Positions 1 to 9,600 of a DNA stretch of 64,000 bases are shown here, piece after piece. Made by a program: the position numbers and the translations under genes. The notes beneath the pieces were generated by a model. That model did no database searches. It had not been told where the DNA came from and saw only the letters and a list, made by a program, of their open reading frames with translations. Every line of letters begins with the position of its first letter. Positions within the stretch are counted from its first letter, which is position 1. The DNA comes from JBAVQS01 sp049694275 (GTDB taxonomy: Bacteria; Chloroflexota; Anaerolineae; UBA4142; SHND01): contig JBAVQS010000145.1 of assembly GCA_049694275.1 (NCBI GenBank), positions 62,001-126,000 on the forward strand, written 5' to 3'.

Positions 1-296
1 ACGTAGGAGGTATAGGCGCGATAGTGCTCGTACAACTGCGCCGTGTCGAGCGTGTGAGTCTCTTCGGCGTTGATCGTCGCCGCGAGACCCGCCAGATCGG
101 TGACGCCGGCGTGCTCATAGGCGACGGCGATGCGCCAGGCGACAAACCCGCCGAGGATGGTGACGAGACCGAGGAGCAGCGCGACGACCGTCTTGAAGCG
201 GCCGCCATGTTCGCCATGTGCATGCTCTTCGCCCTCCTCCATGCTCTCCATAAGCATCTTGAGATGCTCAGGGGCTTCAGCTATTTCACTTGCCAT
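1..296 (-). CDS. Small single-pass membrane protein, 3' end cut by window edge
   Basis: An ATG at 296 is preceded by a good SD (AAGGAG, 6 nt spacing) and opens a frame that runs off the left edge (98 codons visible). The first 35 residues are acidic and His-rich, with repeated E-E-G/E-H pairs. One hydrophobic helix follows at about residues 38-55, then a soluble segment with many Ala, Thr, Glu and Tyr. The layout (charged cytoplasmic N-terminus, one helix, helical tail) recalls DUF4337-type proteins, but I cannot assign a family from this fragment. It lies 90 bp downstream of the permease on the same strand and could be in its transcript. Confidence 0.55.
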   Translation of the reverse strand, partial: MASEIAEAPEHLKMLMESMEEGEEHAHGEHGGRFKTVVALLLGLVTILGGFVAWRIAVAYEHAGVTDLAGLAATINAEETHTLDTAQLYEHYRAYTSY

Positions 297-385
297 AGTG
301 CTCCTTTCAGGGTCAAACAGAGATCAAGGATATTCTAAACCAGATTGTTTGGCAGTCTCGTAAAGATTTTATAAAATTTCAGTTT

Positions 386-2767
386 TTATTCATACCGCAG
401 CACCTCTCCCACCCGTAAACGCGCCGCGCCGAGCGCGGGTACGAGGCTGCCGCTGGCTGACAGGATAAGCGCCAGGAGGAGGCTGATGAGAACCATCTGC
501 GGCGTGAACCGATAGGGAATCTGGAACAGGACCGATTCCATGAGACGCGTGAGCGCCAGGCCGAGCGGATAGCCGATAAGGAGGCCGAGGAGCCAACCGC
601 CGAAACCGAGCGCAAGCCCTTCGGCCAAAAAGGCCTGGATGAGATTGGCATCACTCGCGCCCACCGCGCGGAGCACGCCGAGCTCGCGCCGCCGTTCGAG
701 AACATTCAGGGTCAATGTATTGACGACGCCGAGCGCGCCGAGCAGGCCGATGAGGAGGCTCATTGCGGCAAGGGCAAGCGCCAGGATGCGGGTCTGTTCC
801 CGCGCGCTGCGCACCTCGCCTGCGGCGCTATCCGTCGAGAGCGAATAGCGATTCCAGCGCGCGGCGATCTGATCCAGCCGGTTCTGGACAGTCGCGGAAT
901 CGTGCGCGTCAAAAGCGAGAGCGAACAGAGTCGCATAGCCGCTGCGCTGCTGCATCATCGCGACCAGGTCCTCCCGCAAAAACACCTTGCCCGTGACCTG
1001 GCTGCCGAGAAAGACAGAATTATCCACGAGGATGCCGACGACGCGAAACCACCGCGGGTCGTTCCCGCTATCCACCTGCACCGGGTCGCCGAGGCGCAAG
1101 TCCTGCGCCAGCGCCAGGTCGCTCGAAATCACCACCGCATCCGTTTCGTCCGCGCGATACCAGCGGCCCGCCACCCAGCTTGGCGCGTAGAGTTGGGTAT
1201 CGGACGGCAACCCAACCAGCCGCGCCGGCGCGGCGGTTACGCCGTACCGGCCAGGATTCATCACCCACGTATCCTGGAAGGACCAGGTTTCCACCCGTGC
1301 GACAAAGGGGAGACCGCGCAGCGCGGATTCAAACGCGGTGCTGACCGGCTCGCCAAAATAGACCCAGGCATCCGCGCGATAGACATGAAAGAGGTCCTCG
1401 ATTGCGGAATCGACGGATATGCTCACCGACTGCGCCGCCAGGAGACCCGCAACGGCGACGGCGATGACGAACAGGGTAACAAGTGTGCGCGCCTTGCGCC
1501 GCGCCAGGTTCCGGAGCGACATGGCGGCGAGCGGCGGCAGGGCGACGAGGCGGCGGACCAGCCGATCCACACGGCCCATCCCGTAGGTCGAGCCAATACC
1601 ATACGAGTCGAGCGCATCCTTGACCGGAATCAGGGTCGCGGTCATTGCAGGAATGAGCCCGGCGACGAGCGTGACCCCGATGCCGACGAGGACGCCCAGC
1701 GCAAGGCCGGCGGGGTCGAGCATAAAGGAGGCGTCGAGGCTCAGGAACGAGCCGATATAGGCAAGGAGCCGCCAACTGAGCACTGTCCCCAGTATGAGCC
1801 CGAACAGGGTCCCCACCATGCCATAAATCCCCCCCGCGAACAGATAGATGAGGAGTACCTGCCCCCGCGTGCCGCCAATCGCCTTGATCGCCCCGATCTC
1901 GCCCACCTGCTCGGCGACGATGGCAGAGAGGGTATTGGCGACGAGGAAGCCGCTGGTGATGAGGCCAACCAGGGCAAAGACGAGGAGAAGGAGCAAGAGC
2001 GCGTCCAGTTCGCGCTTGCCGACATAGTTTTGCGGATCGCGAATCGTCCCACCGTCGTGCGCCACGCCGCGCCGGTCGAGAAGCTGTATGACGGCATTAG
2101 CCGTTTCGCTCACGCGGGTAAAATCGCCGACCTTCACTAGGAGGCTGTTCGAGCCGGCCGTGCCGAGGAGCGCCTTGACATCCGAGTCCGTTCCATAAAA
2201 GGTGAGATAATTGAGGATCGCGGCCGAGAGATAGTTGGGCGATTGCACCACGCCGACGACGGTGAGTCGTTTGGCCGGACCGCCGCTGCGGGCGCGACAG
2301 GTGACCACATCGCCGATACGGAGCGGAGCCGCGTCGAGCGCCGATTGCTCAGCCACGATCTCGCCGGCGCGCGGGAAACGTCCCGTCCGCAGGAATATCT
2401 GATCCACGCGCATCCGGTCGAAATCCGCGACGCCATGCAGCAGGGCGTCGCGCGAGACCGGAAGGCCTGTGATACCGGGAGCCCACTGACAGTGGGTGGA
2501 CCAATCCTGCCGCAGTTCGACCGTGGCGACATTGTCCACACCCGCGATGGCGCGCTCAGTCGCGGCGGGCGCATCCCAGACCCAGAATGAGAGATCGGCC
2601 TGCGAAGCGTGGGCATACGCAGCCGCTTGCGCGCGAGCGAGGTTCTGACCGGTCGAGACAATGGCGACAATGCCCGCGACGCCGATGATAATGCCGGCCA
2701 GGGTGAACAGAGAGCGAAGGCGGCGTTTGCTAACATCCCGGTACGCTTTGCGAAATAGCGCAGCCAC
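386..2767 (-). CDS. MacB/FtsX-type ABC transporter permease, eight-helix form
   Basis: A 793-residue inner-membrane permease of the FtsX/MacB superfamily, acting with a separate ATPase in lipid/lipoprotein or peptide export or in mechanotransmission. It is a tandem duplication. Each half has a first helix (about residues 17-36 and 430-455), a large periplasmic domain, and a three-helix FtsX domain. The FtsX helix runs are near 260-380 and in the last 130 residues. Both halves carry the family signature of a helix, then E-R/V-G-E-I/L-G and A-I/V-G: A-E-Q-V-G-E-I-G-A-I-K-A-I-G, and R-R-R-E-L-G-V-L-R-A-V-G. No ATPase or membrane-fusion partner lies beside it. A longer frame reaches an upstream GTG, but I place the start at the GTG at 2767. 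That start fits the basic F-R-K-A-Y-R-D N-terminus and sits 6 nt after a TAGAAT box. Confidence 0.88.
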   Translation of the reverse strand: MAALFRKAYRDVSKRRLRSLFTLAGIIIGVAGIVAIVSTGQNLARAQAAAYAHASQADLSFWVWDAPAATERAIAGVDNVATVELRQDWSTHCQWAPGITGLPVSRDALLHGVADFDRMRVDQIFLRTGRFPRAGEIVAEQSALDAAPLRIGDVVTCRARSGGPAKRLTVVGVVQSPNYLSAAILNYLTFYGTDSDVKALLGTAGSNSLLVKVGDFTRVSETANAVIQLLDRRGVAHDGGTIRDPQNYVGKRELDALLLLLLVFALVGLITSGFLVANTLSAIVAEQVGEIGAIKAIGGTRGQVLLIYLFAGGIYGMVGTLFGLILGTVLSWRLLAYIGSFLSLDASFMLDPAGLALGVLVGIGVTLVAGLIPAMTATLIPVKDALDSYGIGSTYGMGRVDRLVRRLVALPPLAAMSLRNLARRKARTLVTLFVIAVAVAGLLAAQSVSISVDSAIEDLFHVYRADAWVYFGEPVSTAFESALRGLPFVARVETWSFQDTWVMNPGRYGVTAAPARLVGLPSDTQLYAPSWVAGRWYRADETDAVVISSDLALAQDLRLGDPVQVDSGNDPRWFRVVGILVDNSVFLGSQVTGKVFLREDLVAMMQQRSGYATLFALAFDAHDSATVQNRLDQIAARWNRYSLSTDSAAGEVRSAREQTRILALALAAMSLLIGLLGALGVVNTLTLNVLERRRELGVLRAVGASDANLIQAFLAEGLALGFGGWLLGLLIGYPLGLALTRLMESVLFQIPYRFTPQMVLISLLLALILSASGSLVPALGAARLRVGEVLRYE

Positions 2768-2775
2768 ACCGGCCC

Positions 2776-2803
2776 ATTCTACGCATCCGGATGGATAAAG
2801 CAA
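2776..2803 (-). promoter_or_regulatory. Predicted promoter of the permease gene
   Basis: On the minus strand, TTGCTT (2798-2803) and TAGAAT (2776-2781) are separated by 16 nt. The GTG start follows the -10 box after 6 nt, so the message would be leaderless. Confidence 0.5.
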
Positions 2804-2830
2804 GACGCACACCCGTATGGGGTGTGCGTC
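2804..2830 (-). terminator. Hairpin terminator after the DUF5666-like gene
   Basis: Perfect 11-bp arms (2804-2814 and 2820-2830) with a 5-nt loop. On the minus strand the stem is followed by the modestly T-rich TTGCTTTAT. It lies between the DUF5666-like gene and the permease, beside the permease promoter. Confidence 0.6.
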
Positions 2831-2862
2831 CCGGTCTATCCTTCACTTGTCGAAATGAGACG

Positions 2863-3627
2863 CTATTGCGTCTGGGACGGGACGGCAGTGGGTTGAAGAC
2901 GGCGGTTGGGGGCCTGCGCTGCGCCAGGCGCCTGCCGGGCGATGATCAATTGGGCGGTAAAGACGCCGTTGCTTCCCGGCTGTCCGATCATGAGGGCATT
3001 CGCATCGACGACCTGGTCCAGGGCAACCGGCTGGAGGAGCGGCCCCAGAATTTGCGTGCTGGCATCTATCGTCACGGTGAGAGTCGTGTTCGCCGCCGTC
3101 CGAACGGTGAGGGTCTGCCCTGAGACCGACTGGACCTGGCCTCCCTTTATATTATCACGGGTATAGCTTGCGGGTGCGACGATGACCGCCCGCGGTTCAA
3201 GCGAGGCCGCGCTCTTTTTGACGCCGAAGACGAGGAGCTTGTCGCCGGGCTGGATGTCGGCCGGGGTCGGGGTAGTCACGCCGGTGACGACCAGCCGCGT
3301 GCTGCGGCCAATGGTTATCGTCTGGGTTTTGCCCTGAGCATTGGCGATGGTCACTTCCGCGCCATTCACGCTGGCGACCGTGCCAAACAAACCGGCGACA
3401 GCGCCGCGTGCCCCCGGTAGCGGCTGCCCTGCCGGGCCGGCAGGCGCGAGTGACGAATCGGTCAGACTCGATGCAGGATCTACGGTTGGGGTTTTCCCTG
3501 TCAAGGCGGCGAGCGCGCTCGCACCAGAGCCACTGCTCACAGCCCAAAAACCGAGCCCGGCCAGCGCGACACAAGCGAGCACCAACAAGCCTGCAAGGAC
3601 GATTGATATTTTTTGCCAGTTAGACAT
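2863..3627 (-). CDS. Membrane-anchored DUF5666-like protein
   Basis: A 254-residue protein with a short N-terminus, one hydrophobic helix (about residues 8-30) and an extracytoplasmic remainder. A Ser/Ala/Pro-rich stretch (about 35-75) leads to two related beta-rich repeats. Each has the form G-x-V-x-S-V-x-G-x-x-V/L-T-V followed by T-x-I/V-T-I and a threonine/acid turn. This is the pattern of DUF5666 domains, whose function is unknown. The C-terminus is Gln/Pro-rich. I chose the ATG at 3627, with an SD (AAAGG, about 9 nt upstream), over an in-frame GTG three codons earlier that overlaps that SD. It lies 101 bp downstream of the histidine kinase and could be a target or modulator of that pair. 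Confidence 0.7.
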   Translation of the reverse strand: MSNWQKISIVLAGLLVLACVALAGLGFWAVSSGSGASALAALTGKTPTVDPASSLTDSSLAPAGPAGQPLPGARGAVAGLFGTVASVNGAEVTIANAQGKTQTITIGRSTRLVVTGVTTPTPADIQPGDKLLVFGVKKSAASLEPRAVIVAPASYTRDNIKGGQVQSVSGQTLTVRTAANTTLTVTIDASTQILGPLLQPVALDQVVDANALMIGQPGSNGVFTAQLIIARQAPGAAQAPNRRLQPTAVPSQTQ

Positions 3628-3728
3628 CTTGTTCACCTTTCCCTTTTCATTTTGTTACTATGCCTATTTTGCCGCCGCGGTGTTGTGTGAATGTGAGGGA
3701 AATGTAAAATGAGTGTAAAAAGAGCGGT

Positions 3729-5165
3729 CTACTTGGCCGGAAGCCAAACGGTGAACGTAGTGCCCTGTCCTTCCTGGCTGGCAACCTCGATCTGGCCGTG
3801 GTGCGCATCGACGATCTCTTTGACAATGGAGAGGCCAAGGCCGCTGCCACCGGCAACGCGGGCCTTGTCGGCGCGATAAAAGCGCTCGAACAGTCGCGGG
3901 ATATGGACGGCGGGGATGCCCTGGCCGGTGTCACTTATGCGAATGACAGCCCAATTCCGGGAATTCGCGGTGGCGCGTTTGGAAGCGGTAGGATCCGGTC
4001 GCTGTGCCCCGCCGGCAGTCACCTGGATACTGCCACCGGGGCGATTGTACTTGAGCGCATTGTCAATCAGGTTGGTCACAACCTGCTCCAACCGGCCTGC
4101 GTCTCCTTGAACGGGAGGTGGAGCATTCAGGGTCAGCGAAAGGGTCAAGCCCGCATCGTGCGCCCTCTGCTGAAAACGATCAACCCAGGTGGGGAGCATC
4201 GCGGCAAGATCGAGCGTCTGAACCTGCATCGGGACCTCGCCCGCATCCAGGCGCGCGAGGGTCAGGAGGTCAGCAACCAAGCGACCCATACGCAGGGATT
4301 CTTCATAGATCAATTGAGCCGCATTCCGTGCCCCCTCGATGTCCTTGAAAGCCCCTTCTGCGATGGCCTGGGCAAACCCCTGCACAGAGGTGAGCGGCGT
4401 TTTGAGCTCGTGCGACAGGTTGGCGACAAAATCCTTTTGCATTTGTCGTGACTGTTTGACCGCGAGCGTCATCGCATTAAAACTTACACCCAACCGGCCC
4501 ACTTCGTCCCGGCCCTCGGCCGGAATGCGTTCATCATAATTGCCGCGCGCAACCTCCTCGGTCGCGCGGGTCAAGCGATTCAGCGGCCCGGAGATGGAAC
4601 GTGCGAGGAGCCAGCCGATGAGCACGGCGATGACCAGCGCAATTGCACCGGCGCCTGCCAGCGGACTGGACAGGTCTTCCAGCGCCCCGAGGAAGGGACG
4701 GGAGAGCGCGGCAACGATCAGTATGCCCCGCGCCTCATTTTGCCGCCCGGCGACCGTCGTCGCCGCATACAGATAATTCTGCCCGCCCAGCGCCACCGCT
4801 CCTGTGACAAAGCGCCGCGGCGTCACGGCGACAATCGTCACGCTGGGGGGCAAAGCCTTGCCCTCCATACCCCCTTTTGAATCCGCCAGGATCAGCCGCT
4901 GATCGTTGAGCCATAACACACGCCAGGAATTGTCGCCCAATTCGTCCTGAAGCCGGGTCACCAGATCGAGCGGCTGAACGCCGTCGAGGACGAGCGTGCG
5001 CGCTTCAATCGCCGCCGATCCCAGCGCGGAAACCAGGCGCTGGCTCGTACGCGCATTTTCATAAGGCTGGATAAAGGCAAGGAGGCCGGCCCCGGCGATA
5101 CAGAGCGTCAGGAAAATGAGCAAGAGATACGAAAGGATGAGCCGGGAACGCAGCGAATTGAACAT
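3729..5165 (-). CDS. Sensor histidine kinase, VicK/ResE-like
   Basis: A 478-residue membrane kinase that autophosphorylates and passes phosphate to the regulator encoded 44 bp upstream. TM1 is at residues 10-32, an extracytoplasmic sensor domain at 33-167, TM2 at 170-188 and HAMP at about 189-240. The HisKA box S-H-E-L-K-T-P contains the phosphoacceptor His252. The ATP-binding domain has the N box N-L-I-D-N-A-L-K-Y (366-374), G1 D-T-G-Q-G-I-P (412-418) and G2 G-G-S-G-L-G-L (439-445). All catalytic boxes are intact. An Ala/Thr/Arg/Lys-rich insert sits just before G1 (about 384-402). The start has no clear SD, as expected for an internal operon gene. Confidence 0.95.
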   Translation of the reverse strand: MFNSLRSRLILSYLLLIFLTLCIAGAGLLAFIQPYENARTSQRLVSALGSAAIEARTLVLDGVQPLDLVTRLQDELGDNSWRVLWLNDQRLILADSKGGMEGKALPPSVTIVAVTPRRFVTGAVALGGQNYLYAATTVAGRQNEARGILIVAALSRPFLGALEDLSSPLAGAGAIALVIAVLIGWLLARSISGPLNRLTRATEEVARGNYDERIPAEGRDEVGRLGVSFNAMTLAVKQSRQMQKDFVANLSHELKTPLTSVQGFAQAIAEGAFKDIEGARNAAQLIYEESLRMGRLVADLLTLARLDAGEVPMQVQTLDLAAMLPTWVDRFQQRAHDAGLTLSLTLNAPPPVQGDAGRLEQVVTNLIDNALKYNRPGGSIQVTAGGAQRPDPTASKRATANSRNWAVIRISDTGQGIPAVHIPRLFERFYRADKARVAGGSGLGLSIVKEIVDAHHGQIEVASQEGQGTTFTVWLPAK

Positions 5166-5209
5166 GGATAGAATACGGGCAAAGCGTCGTGCGTGTTGCT
5201 CGACGCCGA

Positions 5210-5878
5210 TCAGGGCACGAGCTTGTAGCCGACGCCGGTAACGGTTTCGATCTCGGTCTGTGCGCCCGCCAGCTTTTTGCGCAGGTGCGCGACGTGCACA
5301 TCCACGGTGCGCGTCTCGCCGGCGAAATCATACCCCCAGACCATCTCGAGCAATCGCTCGCGTGTCAGGACAATACGCGGGTGCTGAACCATCGTCGCCA
5401 GGAGATCAAACTCTTTGGTGCGCAGGGTGACTGCGCGGCCCTTGACCTGGACCTCGCGCCGGTCGAGGTCGAGCGCAAGGTCGCCGACCGTCAGGCGCTG
5501 TGTTTTGGAGGGCGCCGGGTTGGCGCGGCGTAGAATGGCCTTGACGCGCGCCACCAGCTCGCGCGGATTGAACGGCTTGGTCAGGTAATCATCCGCGCCG
5601 AGCTCCAGACCGACGATCTTGTCCACATCTGCATCGCGCGCGGTGAGCATAATAATCGGCGCATCGCTCGTCGCCCGGATCCGGCGGCACACTTCATAGC
5701 CATCCACCCTCGGAAGCATGAGGTCCAGCACGATCAGGTCCGGCGGGCTGGCATGGAAAAAGGCGAGCGCGCTCTCCCCATCGTACACGGCGCGCACCTG
5801 GTACCCCTCCTGTTCCAGGTAAAGCCGGGCCAGCTCGGTAATGTTTTTTTCGTCGTCGACGAGGAGAATCGTTGTCAT
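5210..5878 (-). CDS. OmpR/PhoB-family response regulator
   Basis: A 222-residue DNA-binding regulator. The receiver domain (1-120) has acidic pocket D8/D9, phosphoacceptor D52 (L-D-L-M-L-P), T79 and K101 (L-T-K-P-F). The C-terminal winged helix (about 128-222) shows the OmpR pattern L-T-x-x-E-F-D-L-L, then R-T-V-D-V-H-V-A-H-L-R-K-K-L and G-V-G-Y-K-L. It is first in a two-gene operon with the kinase and follows a near-consensus promoter. Its regulon cannot be read from the sequence; the permease and DUF5666-like genes immediately downstream are candidates. Confidence 0.96.
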   Translation of the reverse strand: MTTILLVDDEKNITELARLYLEQEGYQVRAVYDGESALAFFHASPPDLIVLDLMLPRVDGYEVCRRIRATSDAPIIMLTARDADVDKIVGLELGADDYLTKPFNPRELVARVKAILRRANPAPSKTQRLTVGDLALDLDRREVQVKGRAVTLRTKEFDLLATMVQHPRIVLTRERLLEMVWGYDFAGETRTVDVHVAHLRKKLAGAQTEIETVTGVGYKLVP

Positions 5879-5894
5879 AAAAATACCCGGAGAG

Positions 5895-5924
5895 ATTATA
5901 GACCGCTTTGTACTCTGCTGTCAA
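5895..5924 (-). promoter_or_regulatory. Near-consensus sigma-70 promoter of the two-component operon
   Basis: On the minus strand, TTGACA (5919-5924), an 18-nt spacer and TATAAT (5895-5900). The ATG of the regulator lies 16 nt past the -10 box, so the leader is very short and shows no clear SD. Confidence 0.75.
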
Positions 5925-6082
5925 AGGAATGAAGAATGCTGGGGGGTCATCCTTTGCCCGGAAAGTCCTTTATTGGTACATCGGTCCTATTGTCCCCTGC
6001 CGGATAGTGTGATATTTTATGGTCAGCACTACTGAAAAATTGCGCCGGCTGCGCATGATTCGGGGGGACAACGAGGTGTCTC

Positions 6083-6514
6083 ATGAAACAGTTCATCTTG
6101 ATCGCCGTGGCTTGCCTCGCAATCGTTGTTCTGGCTTTGGCGGTTAGCACGAGTGGGGTCAATGCCTGCGGAGGCTGGCATTGCGGAGATGCAGGAATCA
6201 TCCTGAATGGCCCGGGAGCCGTCTGTGTCAACAATCAACTGCTGACGGTTAATGTGAGTACGACGACCGCGGCCGTGATCCAGGCGCCGGCAGGGTCCCT
6301 GGTGAGTTCGGACATTCCGGGTTGCGGCGGGAACACGCTGGTGACCAAAGAGATTCCGGCAGATGCCGTACAATTGGACGGCTCACTGCACTCGCTCACG
6401 GTACATGCCAAGACGGACCCGAACGCCACCGTCGAGTTGGTCTATGGAAATCTGGATGTGGTCCTCGACAGCGGCCAGTCCGGCGTGGTGAATTACAAAT
6501 TCGATACCAACTAG
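6083..6514 (+). CDS. Small exported Cys-containing protein of unknown function
   Basis: A 143-residue protein with a Sec signal: K2, a hydrophobic core at about 4-22, and probable cleavage after a small-residue stretch near residue 28. The mature part is beta-rich. Four Cys (two in C-G-G-W-H-C, one in A-V-C-V and one in G-C-G-G) could form two disulfides. The SD GAGGTG lies about 5 nt before the ATG. The gene is monocistronic, with a strong terminator right after it. I recognise no family. The sequence suggests a secreted single-domain beta protein. Confidence 0.7.
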   Translation: MKQFILIAVACLAIVVLALAVSTSGVNACGGWHCGDAGIILNGPGAVCVNNQLLTVNVSTTTAAVIQAPAGSLVSSDIPGCGGNTLVTKEIPADAVQLDGSLHSLTVHAKTDPNATVELVYGNLDVVLDSGQSGVVNYKFDTN

Positions 6515-6530
6515 CAAGACGGTCTTTCAA

Positions 6531-6561
6531 GGGCAACCTGACAACAGGTTGCCCTTTTTTT
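6531..6561 (+). terminator. Strong Rho-independent terminator
   Basis: Perfect 10-bp arms (6531-6540 and 6545-6554) with an ACAA loop, followed by seven T. It separates the small exported protein from the cyclase cluster. Confidence 0.95.
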
Positions 6562-6592
6562 GTGTCCCCCTCTTGATAGTGCCATAGGCTTA

Positions 6593-6622
6593 TTGCACCA
6601 ATCAGCCAAGATAGGGTATAAT
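6593..6622 (+). promoter_or_regulatory. Predicted promoter of the cyclase cluster
   Basis: TTGCAC (6593-6598), an 18-nt spacer and TATAAT (6617-6622) in the local extended context GGGTATAATCGGG. The transcript would start near 6629, about 30 nt before the cyclase ATG. Confidence 0.65.
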
Positions 6623-6658
6623 CGGGCGGTAGTACACGTTCCTTGCAACCCTAAAGTT

Positions 6659-9600
6659 ATGGCCATCGTATGCGCCAAGTGTGGTCACGATAACCCGGTC
6701 GGCGTGGCCGTCTGCACGCAATGCGCCGCGCCTCTCGGGAACTTGTGTCCCCGCTGTAATTTCGAAAATCCCGCCAGTTTCAAGTTTTGCGGCAACTGTG
6801 GAGCCAACCTGCTCACAGGAAGTTTGCGCGCATCCGATGGCGAAACTCTTCGGCGCGTCCAGAGCAGCATACCCAGCCAGCTCGTGGATAAAGTGCTACG
6901 CGCCGGCAAAGAGATCGAAGGCGAGCGCCGGACGGTGACCGTCTTGTTTGCCGATGTGGTCGGGTTCACCACCCTCTCAGAACGACTCGACCCCGAAATA
7001 GTCTATGGCATCATCAACGCGTGCGCAGACGCTTATCGCGAAGCGGTTTACAAGCACGAAGGCTGGCTGGACAAGTTCATCGGCGATGGGGTCATGGCGC
7101 TGTTTGGAGCGCCGATCGCGCATGAGGACGATGGCGCACGCGCCGTACGCTGCGCCCTGGATATCCAGGATGCGCTCAGGCGCATCAATACCGACCTCGT
7201 CACGCCGCACGGGTTCACCCTCCAGATTCGCATCGGATTGAATCTCGGAACGGTCGTCGTCGGCGATCTTGGCTCGGACCTGCGGATGGAGTATACGGCG
7301 CTCGGCGACACCGTGAACGTCGCCTCTCGCCTCCAATCGGTCGCCGAGCCGGGGGCCATTCTCGCCAGTCGCTCGGTCTATGACCAGGCACGGGCGCTGT
7401 TTCAATTTCGTGAATTGGGCTCGATTCGCCTGCGCGGGCGCGTCGAACCGGTCGAGATCTTTGAAGTCGAAGGGGTACGACGGGAGCCGGGACGCGTGCG
7501 CGGGATTCCGGGGCTGGCTGCGCCGATGGTGGGGCGCGAAAAAGAGCGCGCCCAGATCGATTCGCTCCTGGACACTTTGCTCGCCGAGCAAACCGGTTCG
7601 GCGATCCTCATTACTGGCGAGCCGGGCATTGGCAAGTCCCGTCTCCTGGCCGAATTCAAGCGCTATGCCGCCGAGTCTCCCGTTCAAGTGTTTGAGGCCG
7701 GTTGCCTCGCGTACGGACAATCTCCTTATGCCATTTTTGTAGCCCTCTTGTCGGCCGCCCTGGACCTGCACGCCGGAGAAGACCCTGCCACCGCGCGGGC
7801 GAAAATCGAGAAACGCATTCGGGCGGTATTACCTAAAGAACAGTCGCCAGCCGAGGTGCTTCCCTATATCGAGCACCTGCTGGGCGTGCCGACCGTCGAC
7901 CAGGAACTGGCCGAGCGTATCCGGCATCTCGATGCATCACAGTTGCGCCGACAGATTTTTCTGGCGGTGCGCGATCTATTGGTGGCGCTCGCGCGCCAGC
8001 AGACGCTGCTGCTGATCCTGGAGGACCTGCACTGGATTGACAAGCTCTCGCTCAACCTGCTGCTCTTTTTGTTCAACGCCGTGGAAACGGCGCCGTTGTC
8101 CCTGGTCTGCACGGCCCGTCCGACCGACAATGACATAGCCGTTCAGATCCAGCGCGTGGGCGCGACGAGCCTGGGGAATAAATTCGTCCAGATTGCCTTG
8201 CAGCCCCTCTCACTGGCCGACAGCACACAGTTGGTCGATCTGCTTTTGACCATCGACGACCTGCCGGAACCGCTGCGGCGACTGATTTCGCAGCGCGCCG
8301 AGGGGAACCCGTTTTATCTCGAAGAGATCATCCACATGTTGATCGACCGACGGATCATCACGCGCCGGGGCGAACATTGGGAGATGATGCCAGACGCCGA
8401 TCTCATGGGTCTGGAAGTCCCGCGCACGCTCGAAGGGCTGATCATGACGCGCGTCGACAACCTGCCCGAGGCAACCCGCTATACGCTCCAGTGCGCGGCG
8501 GTCATCGGGCGAGATTTCAACCAGGGCTTGTTACAGCGGATTACCAATGGGAACGCGCCCCGCCTGGAATCGCACCTTCAGGATCTCGAGGATCACGGAC
8601 TGGTAATCACAACCGCCTATCAGCCCGAGCGCAAGTTTTCATTCCGCCATATTCTGACACATCAGACAGTCTATAATGGCCTTCTGCTCCGGCGGCGCGA
8701 GCACCTGCATCAAAAGATCGCCGGCGCCATCGAAGAGTTGTATCGCAACCAGCTCGACGACTATGTCGAACGATTAGCATTCCACTATAGCGAAAGCAAA
8801 GACGCCATTCATGCATTGCCCTACCTGCTCAAGGCCGGCGAACGAGCAGCGGGCCGGTTTGCCAATGAGCAGGCACTAGAGTATTATCGAACAGCGCAGG
8901 AATTATCCAGCCAGGCCGGCGCAACGCTGGAACAGCGGGTTCAGATTTTTAGCGGAATGGGAGATGCCCAGAACCTATTGGGCGATTACGAGAGCGCGCT
9001 GGCAAGTTACCGCACGGCGCTCGAACTGGAGCGAACGGCGGCGCCCGCTCCCGAACAAGCGCGAACCGTGGCCGAGATCGCACGACGGCTGGGCCGGGTC
9101 TGCGACCGGCGCAGTGAATACGAAGAGGCGCTGCGCTGGCTGGATAGCGCGCTGTATGACATCAATCGAGACGCAACGAGCGCACAGGCCATCGAGCGCG
9201 CCCGAATCTATCTCGACACGGGATGGGAGCACTACCACCTCGGACATATCGACGATGCCCGCCAGTGGTTGAACCACGCGCTCGACATATCCGAAAAGTC
9301 TAATTATTATGCCGAGGTGGCGACAGCGTTTAATCGGCTGGCCGCGTTGTCGCTGGAAGACGGGGACTGGCCGCGTAACAAAGAGTTTGCCGAGCACGGG
9401 CTGAGCATCCGCGAGCGCATAGGCGACACGGATGGAATCGCCCGCTCTCATCTGACCCTGGGAAGTAGCGCGGCGCTGCGCGGCGAATGGACTGAGGCGA
9501 TTGAGCATTTCAAGGCCAGCCTGGACCTGAACCGGCGGATGGGGCAACCGCAGGGGATCGCCGGGGCCTATACCAACCTTGGACATGTTTATCTCTCAAA

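Noticed and set aside
902..2140. 412-residue plus-strand open frame
   Set aside because: Antisense to the FtsX-type permease, with Arg/His-rich composition typical of a shadow frame.
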